This document shows positions 54,107 through 64,000 of a stretch of DNA of 64,000 nt, in pieces. The stretch's first letter is position 1, and every line of letters starts with the position of its first letter. The stretch is from Lineus longissimus (lineage: Eukaryota; Nemertea; Pilidiophora; Heteronemertea; Lineidae). The notes below the pieces were generated by a model. The model was not told the origin of the DNA and ran no database searches. It saw only the letters and a program-made list of their open reading frames with translations. The translations under genes and the position numbers were made by a program. The DNA lies in assembly GCF_910592395.1 (NCBI RefSeq), contig NC_088316.1, positions 7,876,001 through 7,940,000 on the forward strand. Direction: 5' to 3'.

Positions 54107-54585
54107 GCTTAACTCTTTCAGTGCCATTTAAAAATGTACCATATAGGTGCACAACAGCTAAAAAACAAAGACATTCATTGATCTTCAGCATATTGTGTAC
54201 CATCTCTCATCTCATGCAACAATTAAATGTTCAAATCCTCTGCTTTCAGAAAACCAAAATGCCTGAAACAACTGCAGAAATCTCATTCATTGCTGTGGAC
54301 GAAATAACATGCAATACAACTACTTTGCTAGATGACTCCCTCAGCGGATTCAAAATATCAACATATTCTCTCAAGAACTATTTATCTATTGAAAGTGAAA
54401 ATCCTTCAGAAGTAGAAGAGGCACTATTGGCATTACTACCTCTGAATATCACAGTAAAGCATGTGCAGCAAAATATCACAGACACAGTTACTGTTGACCA
54501 ATTGTAAACAAGCCATAACCGTTTCCGTTTATTGTTGCCATATGTGATGCTCTCTGGAAAAAAACTGGTTTAAGTCACTCTGAAC

Positions 54586-54656
54586 TTGGCAGGTTGAGAC
54601 GGACTGGTTCTTCACTTCCTTGCTGTCAGCCTATTGTCAAATCTCAGTTAATCAGT
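54586..54656 (+). repeat. 71-bp direct repeat, copy 2
   Basis: Identical to 54036-54106; lies about 80 bp after the OB-fold gene stop. The two copies bracket exon C. Confidence 0.9.
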
Positions 54657-54734
54657 TAGACTCGGATTTACAACAGGCAAACAACGGGGAAATCAACAAC
54701 CGGTTCGTTTCATCCTACAATTTCTTTTCAATGT

Positions 54735-54970
54735 CATCTTTCATACAATCAAACCGCTGTATACTAGTTTAGTAGTAATTTCTTTGGTTATTATTCGTTC
54801 AATCAAACCGCTGTATACTAGTACTAATTTCTTATCTTTCGTACAATCAAACTGCTGTATACTAGTAGTAGTAATTTCTTTGGTTATCTTTCATACAATC
54901 AAACCGCTGTATACTAGTACCGGTAGTAGTAATTTCTTTGGTTATCCTTCATACAATCAAACCACTGTCA
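54735..54970 (+). repeat. Minisatellite with ~50-60-bp units
   Basis: Five degenerate copies of ACAATCAAACCGCTGTATAC followed by TAGTA-rich and AATTTCTTTGGTTAT segments. Such arrays are common near the 3' ends of Helentron-derived elements, but that link is inference. Confidence 0.8.
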
Positions 54971-55476
54971 TGATGAACAGCATTTTCTTTTTATTGTTCC
55001 ATACTTATTTTTGTATACTTCATAATTCATCATTTAATTACTGTTGATTTCATATTGATTATCAATCATCCATACATGTACGTATTAATTTATCAATCAC
55101 TTGCTGGACAAGATAATCATTTTTGATAAAAACTAAATCTTATTTTTCAAGAATATCTTTGTCTTCTTTACATTGTACATTCATGCATATCAGCCCTAGA
55201 ACAGTACCCATCCAGGTGCAACCCTTATGAAAATGCTCTACAATAGTCGTACTTCCACCTATCATAAAACCCCGTGTTTTTTCAAGACCCGTGTCTTCGC
55301 CGTGTGTCAAAAAACCCGGGGCGCACTTACACCTATCAGTGGTGTTAGATAATGGTTAATAGCCCCGGCGACAGGTGCGCTGTAGGAAGGGGTGCTCTCC
55401 TGTGTTTCTTACCCGTTGGAGGGGAATTTCGAGATTCATTAGAGTTTAATGGCGACCACCACAAACCGAAGTTAAA
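54971..55476. other. Non-coding stretch, no feature recognised
   Basis: No supported gene. A left terminal repeat of the following Harbinger element is expected here, but I could not pair one. Confidence 0.5.
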
Positions 55477-57454
55477 ATGCGATTTTCTGTTGAAAAAAAC
55501 GTTCTGTTCTATGTGAAGACGATACTTTCTCGAAAAAACAGTGCTTTGGAGAACCTGCCATGTTCAACGACGGCATCGAAGCGTAGAAAGTCGTTGTATA
55601 TGGCGTACAGGCGAAGAGAACTGCGGAACTTCATGATGATGATCTTCCAAATGATGATGCTGTTGATGAATCGGACAGGTTATGACGATGTTGTCGGTCT
55701 GAACGTATGCGTTCAACGAGGGATATGGGTGAAAGCCAGGTCAGGGCACTTCTGGCGAGAGATTGTCCTTAAGACATGGACCGAAAAGGATTGGCATGAA
55801 AATTTCAGGATGAAACAAGGGACATACAACGTACGTATCAAACATGACACTGCACCATCAGACCATGCATATGCCATCTGCACCATATGCTCATGCACTT
55901 CGCTGTTGCACATGGTTGGTCTCGCTGTTCGGTTTGTTAGGTAGTAGGCACAACCTCTATCATTATCAAGAAAGAAAAGTAGATATTTAAAATAATCAGC
56001 AGTATAATATTGAAACTAATCACAAACATCAGCAGACATCGGTACATTAGAATGAAATTTACAAGTTAAACTACTTGAAAAGCATCATCTGTTGTGATAA
56101 ACTATGCTATGCAACTTGACTAAACATGCTAAAACCATAGGCCTACATACATGTATCTAATTATGAATTGATATGACTAGTTGAGTTACAGTGCATGATT
56201 TATTAGAAGAAGATATGCTTTGTTAATTGTTAAACTGGTCACATACAAAAATAGAATGAAACTGAATTACGGCTGGCTATTTACAATGCATGCAAAATAG
56301 AATATCAAAATAGTAAAATGCCACAATTTTCAACAATAGACTATTTAAATAAAATCAAACATGTCAAAAGCGGTGTCATTTGATTATGCACCTTTAATCA
56401 ATCTTACATCTAAAAACAATTTATACATATAAAATATACTTTGATTGTTACATGATTTGCATTTTCATTTTGACTTGTTAAATCTGACTAAACATTTTGT
56501 TCACATTTTTCAGTTCATCTGTGATGCTTTACGGGAGTACATCCAGAGAACCGACACCCATCTGAGGAAAGCCATCAGCACCGAGAAGAGAATGGCCATC
56601 ACGATATAGAGACTGGCCACAAACAGCGAATGCAGAACTATTGGTCACCTGTTTGGTGTTGCTCAGTGTTCTGTGGTAAAAATTGTCAACGACACTTGCA
56701 GAGCAATTGTGGATGTTCTCTTTGGGGAATTCGTTAGACTTTCAAATGAAGCAGAACTGAAACGAACTGTGGAACTGTTTAAGGTGAAGTGGGGCTTCCC
56801 TCAGTGTTGTGGAGCGGTAGATGGTTCCCATATTCCTATTATTGGACCAAGGGACAATAGAATTGACTATTTCTGCCGGAAGCAGTATTACAGCATTGTG
56901 TTGCAGGGTACTGTTGATGCTGATTACAAATTTATTGACATCAACCTTGGTCACCCTGGAAGTGTTCATGATGCCCGTGTATTTGCATTGTCTGACATTT
57001 ATGAAAGGGTGAAAATAATGAACTTTTCCCGGACTGGATAGAGAGGATAAATGGCACCGATGTACCATTGGTTCTGCTGGGGGACAGTGCCTATCCGTTG
57101 TTGCCATGGTGCATGAAACCATACCAAGACAATGGGAGGCTTACCAAAGAACAGGCTCACTTCAATTATCGGCTGAGTAGGGCACGAATGGTTGTAGAAA
57201 ATGCCTATGGCAGGTTGAAGGGCCGATGGAGAATTTTGTTGAAGCGTTGTGATGTGCAACTTCGTCACATGAACAACATTGTGGCCTCATGTGTACTCCT
57301 CCACAACTTGTGTGAATCTTTCAAAGAGCAATTCAAAAAGAAATGGCTTGACGAAGTTCCGGTAAATGATGATAATGAAGTCTGCAAGCGCAGAGATGAT
57401 GCACATGCCGTGCAAATTCGGAATGCCCTGAAGGACCACTTCAGTCCAACATGA
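55477..57454 (+). pseudogene. PIF/Harbinger transposase, two exons, broken
   Basis: Exon 1 (ATG 55477 to 55830) contains KDWHENFRMKQGTYN before donor GTACGT at 55831. Exon 2 begins at 56514 after TTTTTCAG with FICDALREYIQR. Both splice sites are phase 0. The DDE_Tnp_4 catalytic residues are present: CGAVDGSHIP (Asp 56820-56822), LLGDSAYPLLPW (Asp 57083-57085) and RMVVENAYGRLKGRW (Glu 57197-57199). Damage consists of TAG at 56607-56609 and a frameshift at about 57,005-57,012. The Met-rich run near 55,630-55,670 probably shadows an acidic run in another frame, so exon 1 may also be shifted. The element is recognisable and only lightly decayed. Confidence 0.85.
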
Positions 57455-57536
57455 CTTGAGATGTCACGTGTGCTCCATGCAATGTGCCCTTGACTAGTGT
57501 ATTTCTTTTGGATGAATATGCATGAAGCACAAGTAT

Positions 57537-57698
57537 ACAGTCCTGGAAAGAAGTTCCTGGACCACCTGTTTCAGTTTAGAGTCATCAAATCATTCTTGAT
57601 TCAATACAGAGCTACATGTACTTTTGACAGTTTTGTGACTCTAAATTGAAACCTGTATTTGTGACCTGTCACCTGGTCCTGACAGTTTTTTCCAGGTC
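57537..57698. repeat. Foldback hairpin between convergent Harbinger genes
   Basis: CAGTCCTGGAAAGAAGTTCC and TTTAGAGTCATCAAA on the left arm are matched, with gaps, by the inverse of GTGACTCTAAATTGAAACC and ACCTGGTCCTGACAG...CCAGGTCTGT on the right arm. It lies between the 3' ends of the transposase and the accessory gene. Confidence 0.6.
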
Positions 57699-57711
57699 TG
57701 TATTGTGAAAT

Positions 57712-58650
57712 CTACATGCCTCTGTAAAACGACTCGTTACCTGGGAACATGTAAGGGCTGAGACTTGTAATTGAAGGGAAGCTGGAAGTGTTAGCTGTGT
57801 TTTCGGTGGTGGGAACCGAGGTCATGGAAGAAATTGTCTCAAAAACGCTTGGTCTTTGAGCAGTTGGAGTATGCCTTGCTTGGGCACGTTGCTGTGGTTG
57901 CATACCATACCCTTGATTCTGTACCTGGTTACAATTCCTACCAGTTAGGAGCTCTAGCACTCGGAGTTCATAAGCCCTGGCCTCTCTTGCCCGTCTTTCT
58001 TCCCTCTCAGCAGCTGTTATCTGCTCTGCCATCCGGTCCCTCCGCTCTTGCTCTTGATGTTCTTTCTCCATTGCAATGAACTTGTCATCAGATTCCCTCC
58101 GAGATTGAATCATGGCATTCATCATTGTCATAACAGTGTCATTAATCAGACCATCACTTGCATTGTTTTCTTGTTTTTCTTGGGTTTTTTTGTTGGTTTT
58201 TCCCTTTCCTTTGCCTGTAATGTATTGTATGACGACTGTTAGCAACGTGAATATTTCAACCTGTGCATTTCTCAAAGAATGAATATATAATGAATGTCCA
58301 GAAAACATTACTTTTTAAGAAAAACGCTGTTTTAATTTGTTTTGTCACACCAATCAGCGACACCCCACCCCGACCCACCCAACAGACCGACTCCTGAGTA
58401 CCTGTACATGTATGCTCAATGGTCTTGGATCTACCAACCTCTGCCTATATGTACAGCTGCTTCTCCCAAAGGTGAAGGGGCCTTCGGCTTAGGAGTACTT
58501 GCACTTGAAGGCACTGGCACAGTCGTCGTTTCAAGTGTCAAGCTGTTGCTCCTGACATTCATCCTTCCTTCAGACATTCTGGAAGATGGAGTGGAGGACC
58601 TTGATGGTGGTGTTGCCCTATCATCCGAGAAGACAAAATTAAATTCCTAG
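57712..58650 (-). pseudogene. Harbinger accessory protein (Myb/MADF-type partner), C-terminal part
   Basis: On the minus strand, exon 58,214-57,712 follows an acceptor (ATTACAG) and encodes a Lys/Gln/Asn-rich linker (KGKGKTNKKTQEKQ). A charged coiled coil follows (KEHQEQERRDRMAEQITAAE, REERRAREARAYELRVLELL), then a Gln/Thr/Ser-rich tail to TAG at 57,712. An upstream Ser/Pro-rich open stretch at 58,648-58,440 (RSSTPSSRMSEG, ASTPKPKAPSP) is probably the previous exon. Harbinger elements usually encode a Myb-like DNA-binding protein next to the transposase, and a C-terminal coiled coil fits that role. The DNA-binding domain itself was not found, so the gene is incomplete or starts further upstream. 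Confidence 0.5.
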
Positions 58651-59846
58651 TCATTAAGGTTTGTGTTCTTTTGAAATCGCCTGTTTTTGAACGTTTTGTG
58701 ATGATCAAGTTTTGTTTATGTCATGTGACCTCTGATCACTCTTGACATTGTAGGCCCGGAATTTTGCACAATTCAGTACTCAGAAAATATTGAATGAATT
58801 CAGTGAAAGGCAGCTTAGAGTCATAGTCTTAGTTGAAATGCATGATTAGGTTTCCCTGCCAAAATTGCCGACTTTGTGTGTATGCTGCTCTTCCATGTAG
58901 CAACTCCTGCTGACTCAAATTACGCATGCTTCAACATCTGTTCTTTCTGTTTCCATGCGTCAAAAAAGTTTGTCGATATTATGGGTTTATTAGATGTTTC
59001 ATTTGGAATTCTGACAATTTTTGCTTATATGATTCGGTTCTTCCGTGATCTGCTTCAAGTGGCAACATTTGGCAACATTTTACTTGCGCATTTGCAAGCC
59101 TCGCACTTGTCAATTTGCTCTTACTTGTGCATTGGCGGCAGCATGTAAAATTGGAATTTATTGACTTTGTTCATTGCATACTATCACTGTGAATAAATAC
59201 TTATTTTCTCATGTGTTTTGTTTTCGTTTGCAAATTAAGGAATAAAGTTGTTTTCACATTTGCTAAATTGCGACCGAAAGTTGTGTTATATTGAAAGCAA
59301 TTACCACTAATTAGTTATCCCACCATCACAATTTCAATCAGCGGCGCCCTTGATGTCAGGTTTGACACGTGAGAAGATGAGTTGAGTAATGTTATTGTTT
59401 TGATCAGTTCAAGTATGAGAAGTGCTTTCACTTTTTTTTAGTCGAAATATGGAGTGATATTTTATCAAATCAATCAGTTGCTCAAAGGTCAGTGGCTTCC
59501 TATAAATAGCTGATTAAAACCCAACATGGCAGAATACCCTTACTCATGAATATCAGAGAACTTCCTGACGATCAGCTGTTGCTAGGTAAACAACGATGAG
59601 CATGCATGCATCAAGCATTGAAATCAAGTGAAGTAACTTACTAATTCCTGCAATTTATGTACCCCAGACTTATTCCAAAACTGATAATTTTCCATGTTGA
59701 TCCAATTAATTCAAAAATCTTGTTTCTAGTTTACACATGTTTTAAACGTCATAACACAATCACAGAAATATATGCTCCAAGTCCAAGACCAAGATAAGAT
59801 ACAATCTATTTGGCATCTCGAATATTTCACACAGGTATCAAATTAT
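58651..59846. other. Non-coding stretch, no feature recognised
   Basis: A 90-codon plus-strand frame at 58,876-59,148 is hydrophobic but has no recognisable motif. No terminal repeat of the Harbinger element could be fixed here. Confidence 0.5.
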
Positions 59847-60515
59847 TCATTCCCACATATTTCCCATGTAGGGCTGACTTTCCAGGTTAGGGAACCACCC
59901 TCGAACAAGTTTTATGACACAATTTTGCATTATGTCCCTCCTATGGTATATGTGTTTTCTGTGGCCTGGGTCTGCAGCAATTGGTGCTGCCTTCTTCTCA
60001 ATGTATCTTTGGATTTCCCATGCACCAAAGTGCAGCAAGTTCGTCCAAAACCGCTTATAGACAGGTTTTCTAAGATTGTGGTTATCCTCATCTGGGGCGT
60101 GGTTCTCTGTCTCCCACCAAAGTTCACAATTCCTTTCATCTGTCACACAAGGCCTACAGAAACAGTACTGGCACTCCTCAGCCTCTGGATTCTGCTCCAG
60201 CCTGAAGTAATTTACATATGGCTGACCAGGTTCTTGTACCACTGCACTTTCCTCTTTGTCTTGGTCGATATTTTCATCACTTCCTTGGCTGTTCACTTTG
60301 ATCTGTTGGTCACCAATGTTCATGAGCTGTTGAGGGTTTACTTCTAAAAGTTCCCAGTCATTAAATGTAATAAAAGCACGGAGTTCTTCTTTCTGCTCGT
60401 CGGAAAAACCACGAAGGACTAACCAATCTTCCATGACTGCATGAAGCAGAGAAAGCGAGGGAAATGAACTAGACCAGTTCTGGTACCAATTGGTGACATG
60501 CACCAAAGGCCACAT
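59847..60515 (-). CDS. Cys-rich hypothetical protein, 222 residues, intact
   Basis: Runs from ATG at 60515 down to TGA at 59847 without a break. After an N-terminal stretch (EDWLVLRGFSDEQKEELRAF) and an acidic middle (SDENIDQDKEE), the C-terminal half has CQYCFCRPCVTDERNCELWW, then KRFWTNLLHFGAWEIQRYIE and RRDIMQNCVIKLVRGWFPN. The Cys pattern plus a distal Cys and R-x-x-FPN block recall the zinc-binding C-terminal domain of P2X7-like proteins found in many aquatic invertebrates. That link is by memory of the pattern and is tentative. No signal peptide or membrane segment. It is divergent from the transposase-like gene that starts about 300 bp away. Confidence 0.5.
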   Translation of the reverse strand: MWPLVHVTNWYQNWSSSFPSLSLLHAVMEDWLVLRGFSDEQKEELRAFITFNDWELLEVNPQQLMNIGDQQIKVNSQGSDENIDQDKEESAVVQEPGQPYVNYFRLEQNPEAEECQYCFCRPCVTDERNCELWWETENHAPDEDNHNLRKPVYKRFWTNLLHFGAWEIQRYIEKKAAPIAADPGHRKHIYHRRDIMQNCVIKLVRGWFPNLESQPYMGNMWE

Positions 60516-60812
60516 GTTTTGCCACTTTTGTTTCTCTAGGGCCTACAGCAAAGCTGCAGCCCCATCCTGAAACATTCTGAAGGATCTTAAAATCCAAATT
60601 GGGTGTGTCACATATACCATATGATTTTATTGCCTAAACGCTGAAATGACTGAGCTGAGATAAGTCAACTTCGAGTTCACCTGATCAGAGATGTCTTTAG
60701 GTGATGTACTTCAGAAACAAACAAACAAATTCTCGGTCTAGATCCAAACAAGTTGGTTTTAGAAGAGTGAAATGTACACTGATGATAATCGGCAGTCTCA
60801 TACATTGTCTCC

Positions 60813-62400
60813 ATGATGGAAGACATGGAAGAATCTCACGCAAAGCAGTACAATCGACCCCCTAGGTTTAAAATTGATATCCCAGGAGACAATGAATTCA
60901 AGGCTACTATACTGTCAAAGATTGCAAGAGTTAGGGACTATCTAAAAAGAAAACTTGGTGGTGTCACCAATGCTACTGTCTTGGAAAATTTGTTGGACTT
61001 TTGGGAAAAGAAGCACCATGTGGATCATACCGATGCGAATTCATCAAATGATGGTACCAGTATGAACATGTATGTGGCCACGCCCAAGGAAAAGACTGAT
61101 CAGTCAATATTTGCAACCAGTGAGGTGTCTTTCGACAAAATTTTAGAAGTCGCGACAGCATGGAGAACACTGTTCTGCTAAATTGTCAGTGGTTAATACA
61201 ATTTACTGTGGACACACTGTGATAAAAAAAATTCAATGCAAAAAACACAAGTCTAGACACAACTATGCATGGTCATCCTCGCCGTATTTGCCAAATGGAG
61301 AGTTTCTCTGTAACGCAAGAATTGGACATGGTTTCTTATCAAGTGGCATGCTTCCAGTGCAATATCGGCGATTTTGTGACGGCTCAGGAATTGGTGTCCT
61401 ATCCAAATCAAAACAGAAAGTTTTATTTGACTCGTATAAGCCCTGTGTGCAGGAGGAATACCAAGCTTCCACGTAAAATGCTCTGGAGGAAGAGGCCCAG
61501 CAGTACCCCAGTGGAGCTGGGATTGAGATTGAGACTGATGCCAGGCATGGGTGGCGCAATAATGCCAAGTAGTGTTGCATGTCTGGGTGCTAAAACAAAC
61601 AAGGTTCTTTCTTGCCAAAACATATCAAGCGCCGATAAATGTGCTCAGCGGCATGAATGCCTTGGAACTCAACGATTGTACAGCTACTTCAATTCAAAGG
61701 AGGTCAAAGTTGGATTCCACACCCATGACAGGAATATGTCTGTGAACAAGTATATTCGTGTCCATCAGAAGGAGACTATAAACCAAAACGACCTATGGCA
61801 TGGCATCAAAGGGGCAAACAAGGCAGTACTCGAAGTGGGCAAAGGGGCTAAAAAACGACATGGCAGTACTTGGCATGAACAGTTGCACGACAAAGCCCAG
61901 CCATTGGCAACGCATCTTCACTAGACTGTGAAAAACTGTGATGGGGACGCGAACAATAAAAAAAATTTAAAAAACACTTGAAAATGTTATTAATCATTAT
62001 AGTAATGACCACAGGGAATGTCCTGTTACTTCCCGTTGCCGAAAAGACAGGAGTTATAAACCATCAAGGGTAGTTTTGACAGCACAGAAAGCAAAGGACC
62101 TGTTCAGGGAAATGTTGTGTACAAGTATTCTGCGGACTATGTTTTCGAGAAAGACACTTTTCACACAGAATCCTGTAACAATGTTTTTAATGTATTTAAC
62201 GATAAACGTATTTCGATGGGGAGTGATAATTACCAAATGCGAGCTAATCTTTCTGTCTGCCATTGGAACGAGAACTACAACATGGAGGTAACCTCTGTAT
62301 GGACCAAGGGAGCAGCCGGAAGCTCACAGTGAAAGAGGACCAAGAACATAACAAAACCATGCTCTTACGGCTATAGGAGGTCCATATGGAAAAGACTCAT
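60813..62400 (+). pseudogene. Transposase-like protein of unknown family, broken
   Basis: Pieces in three frames line up as one protein. 60,813-61,181 opens with MMEDMEESHAKQYN and a helical region. 61,183-61,476 has CKKHKSRHNYAWSSSPYLPN. About 61,519-61,568 reads ETDARHGWRNNAK. 61,575-61,924 has RHECLGTQRLYSYFNSKEVK, HTHDRNMSVNKYI and INQNDLWHGIKGANKAV. From about 62,050 to 62,330 come FHTESCNNVFNVFNDKRIS and ANLSVCHWNENYNME. The spaced acidic positions (DARHG, HDRN, NQND-W) look like a DDE-type nuclease core, but this is inference; the protein resembles a widespread uncharacterised family in aquatic animals. Stops at 61181 and 61474 and a frameshift near 61,570 show decay. Confidence 0.5.
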
Positions 62401-63070
62401 TGAAAAGTTGTACTAGTCCTGGTACTGTCAAGCATAACTGATTATTTTGTGTTCAAATCCTTGAAGGAAAATTATTCAAACTTTGGATAAAATGATGTTT
62501 TTTCTTCATAATTGTGTTGTGAATAACTTTGGAATAACTTAGAAAGAACTAGGCCTAGGCATTCAATAAGTATGGATTTATGGGTTTCCTAAATTATTGA
62601 TGATGAAACAGTATCAAATCTTGCTTGGGGATAAAAATATTCAGTAAGTTTTAACAGCCTGCATGATCTTTCCAACTCCTTTAGTGAAATCTTCTTCCAC
62701 GTGCCTCCTGTTATTGTTTGCAATCCAAGATGCAGTACTTCCTAGCAACGGCTGACCTCATGCCACTGATATTGATTTCCCTATCTCCTCCCAGCCAGGT
62801 ACTTTGTACTGGTTACCTGAATTCTCGGCGGGTGTAAATTCCTCAGTTTAGACCATGGCCTTTAACTTAATAATGGCAGCATTCGTCTTTTAGTTCTCAT
62901 CATTCCACATTTTAGATTGCTCCAATGTGTTCGGTGATAAACGCCGCCTGGGTTCCCCAGTTATACTTACCTTTGTCTGTCAAAGGGTCTTCTGATAATT
63001 AGCCTGGGTCATACCAAGGCTATCTATTTTCTGGGTCCCTTGGTCTTACCCGTTGTGTTTTGCAATGCGG
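62401..63070. other. Non-coding stretch, no feature recognised
   Basis: No supported gene or repeat. Confidence 0.5.
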
Positions 63071-64000
63071 CCAAATTAACTGTTTTTGCTGTATAACACT
63101 GTTTATTGGTTTCTATGGTAACCGGCCATTAAATAACGTTAAAGACATTTTCAAAAAAAATCAGTACCCTTTTCAAAAAAACCCAGTACCCTTCATCAAA
63201 AAAGTCGAATTACATCAATTGGTCATGTTTTAAGAAATCTACATGACTTTCATTAATTTGTATCAATCTCATTAGTTTCATTAAAATTGACATATCAAAA
63301 AGTCGTTGTTGACTGTTCACGATGGAAACAAAAGATAAGTCGTTTTTTGGCATAGTTATTTAATTCGTCGCTTTAATGGACCATTGTTTCCGTTTTTGTA
63401 TTTTACCACTTAACAGGAAAACAAATAAGAATTACTCAGCATACTTTTTAAGAAAAATACAAATTAGTACTTTAAAAAAATTACTTCTTGAATTAAAAAA
63501 ATAACAAAAAACTTTGTTGTTGATTGTTTTTGACCTTTAATATCAAATTTATTGATTGAAACTTTTTTCAGTAAGTCCGCATAGCATGAAATGAGCGACC
63601 ATTACTGCCAATTTTCTAATTTCTCCACCGTTTCAGAATTTAAAAAAAACACTGAGGTAATTTTCAAACTGATTTCGGCTAAATCCCAAAGTGGTGTATA
63701 TCCTGTAATTCTCCAAATAATTCAACAATATTTCATACAGTTCATGATATAGAATTAGTGAACATATTCCCTCTTCAGATTTTGTATTTTCATAAGTATT
63801 TTTGCAGCATGATGGCTTTATTCAGCCAAATTGTCTGTGGCAACCTATTTTGGACAACTTTATGACTGAAATAGATAGCAGAGGTATCACTTTAGCAGTT
63901 TCCAAAATATGAATTAATTGTATGTCCTCCAACAAGTCGTATTGTGAATCAGTAAGGGGGTAGTTGAGGCAATTATGTGCTAATTAAGGTCAGCATCACG
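63071..64000 (+). repeat. Dispersed repeat, copy 2 (runs into the window end)
   Basis: Direct repeat of 4,163-5,478. It lacks the MITE; its TA at 63211-63212 is the empty site. It also lacks about 130 bases present in copy 1 near 4,690-4,830. Confidence 0.8.

Larger units (their letters stand above)
51118..54507 (+). pseudogene. Spliced OB-fold (RPA-like) gene, interrupted by a palindromic element
   Basis: Three exons are supported by splice sites. Exon A is 51,118-51,395 plus 53,140-53,296, after acceptor TTTACAG and before donor GTAATG. Exon B is 53,592-53,807, between CTTCAG and GTAATT. Exon C is 54,250-54,507, after TTTCAG and ending in TAA. All junctions are phase 0. Exon B has an OB-fold-like stretch (RNLTVKDDSGSIQVALWR, then CVTIYDAKTSN) as in ssDNA-binding RPA subunits. 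Exon A contains a second possible OB region (LREGQSVILANYAK). The N-terminal exon was not found. RPA-like genes are known in some Helitrons, and this one starts 150 bp after the Helentron endonuclease, so it may be part of that element; a host gene is the alternative. The 1.73-kb insertion in exon A probably inactivates it. Confidence 0.6.

Noticed and set aside
58342-58650. 102-codon plus-strand frame
   Set aside because: The opposite strand gives a Ser/Pro-rich stretch in line with the Harbinger accessory gene; the plus frame is its shadow.

Overview
This is eukaryotic nuclear DNA, almost certainly from an aquatic invertebrate animal. The evidence is the mix of animal-type mobile elements (BEL/Pao, Ty3/gypsy-like, DIRS, piggyBac, PIF/Harbinger, Helentron), spliceosomal introns, abundant hairpin-headed interspersed repeats and many minisatellites. 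I cannot name the phylum; a lophotrochozoan or an invertebrate deuterostome fits best. I see no tRNA, rRNA or CRISPR array and no clear single-copy host gene. The window is a stack of transposons inserted into one another.

Layout. 1-3,042 (minus): decayed BEL/Pao retrotransposon (RT, A17 protease, gag) with a 504-bp insertion. 3,133-3,670 and 10,750-11,260: an inverted repeat pair. 4,163-5,478 and 63,071-64,000: two copies of one dispersed repeat; the first carries a 178-bp TA-flanked MITE whose empty site is visible in the second. 5,560-26,900: hairpin-headed elements that look like non-autonomous Helentrons (HINEs), several with internal 301-bp units each carrying a CTCF-like core and a direct repeat of nuclear-receptor half sites. 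One of them interrupts a piggyBac element (15,873-20,053).

26,901-42,162: a DIRS-type tyrosine-recombinase retrotransposon (gag, RT, RNase H, recombinase, inverted terminal repeats, internal complementary region) sits inside a HINE-like repeat. It is itself interrupted by a young Ty3/gypsy-like LTR retrotransposon (28,921-37,481; identical 168-bp LTRs, CGTGG target duplication, open gag and pol) and by an 884-bp TTAA-flanked piggyBac MITE. The LTR element carries an extra intact reading frame for an SGNH (GDSL-like) hydrolase between its 5' LTR and gag. This is the strongest candidate for something new.

43,390-50,966: a broken Helentron with, in order, a 2A-like NPGP motif, a cysteine-peptidase-like region, an OTU protease, Lys-rich 21-residue repeats, a Zn-finger region, HUH Rep (split by a 464-bp solo-LTR-like insertion), Pif1 helicase and an EEP endonuclease. 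Just downstream is a spliced OB-fold (RPA-like) gene (51,118-54,507), all exons in phase 0, with a 1.73-kb palindromic element in one coding exon. 55,477-58,650: a PIF/Harbinger transposon with convergent transposase and accessory genes. 59,847-62,400: a divergent pair, one intact Cys-rich open frame (minus) and one broken transposase-like gene (plus).

Coordinates of exons, insertions and repeat edges were read by eye from reading frames, target duplications and repeat alignment. All family assignments are motif-based without a database search.
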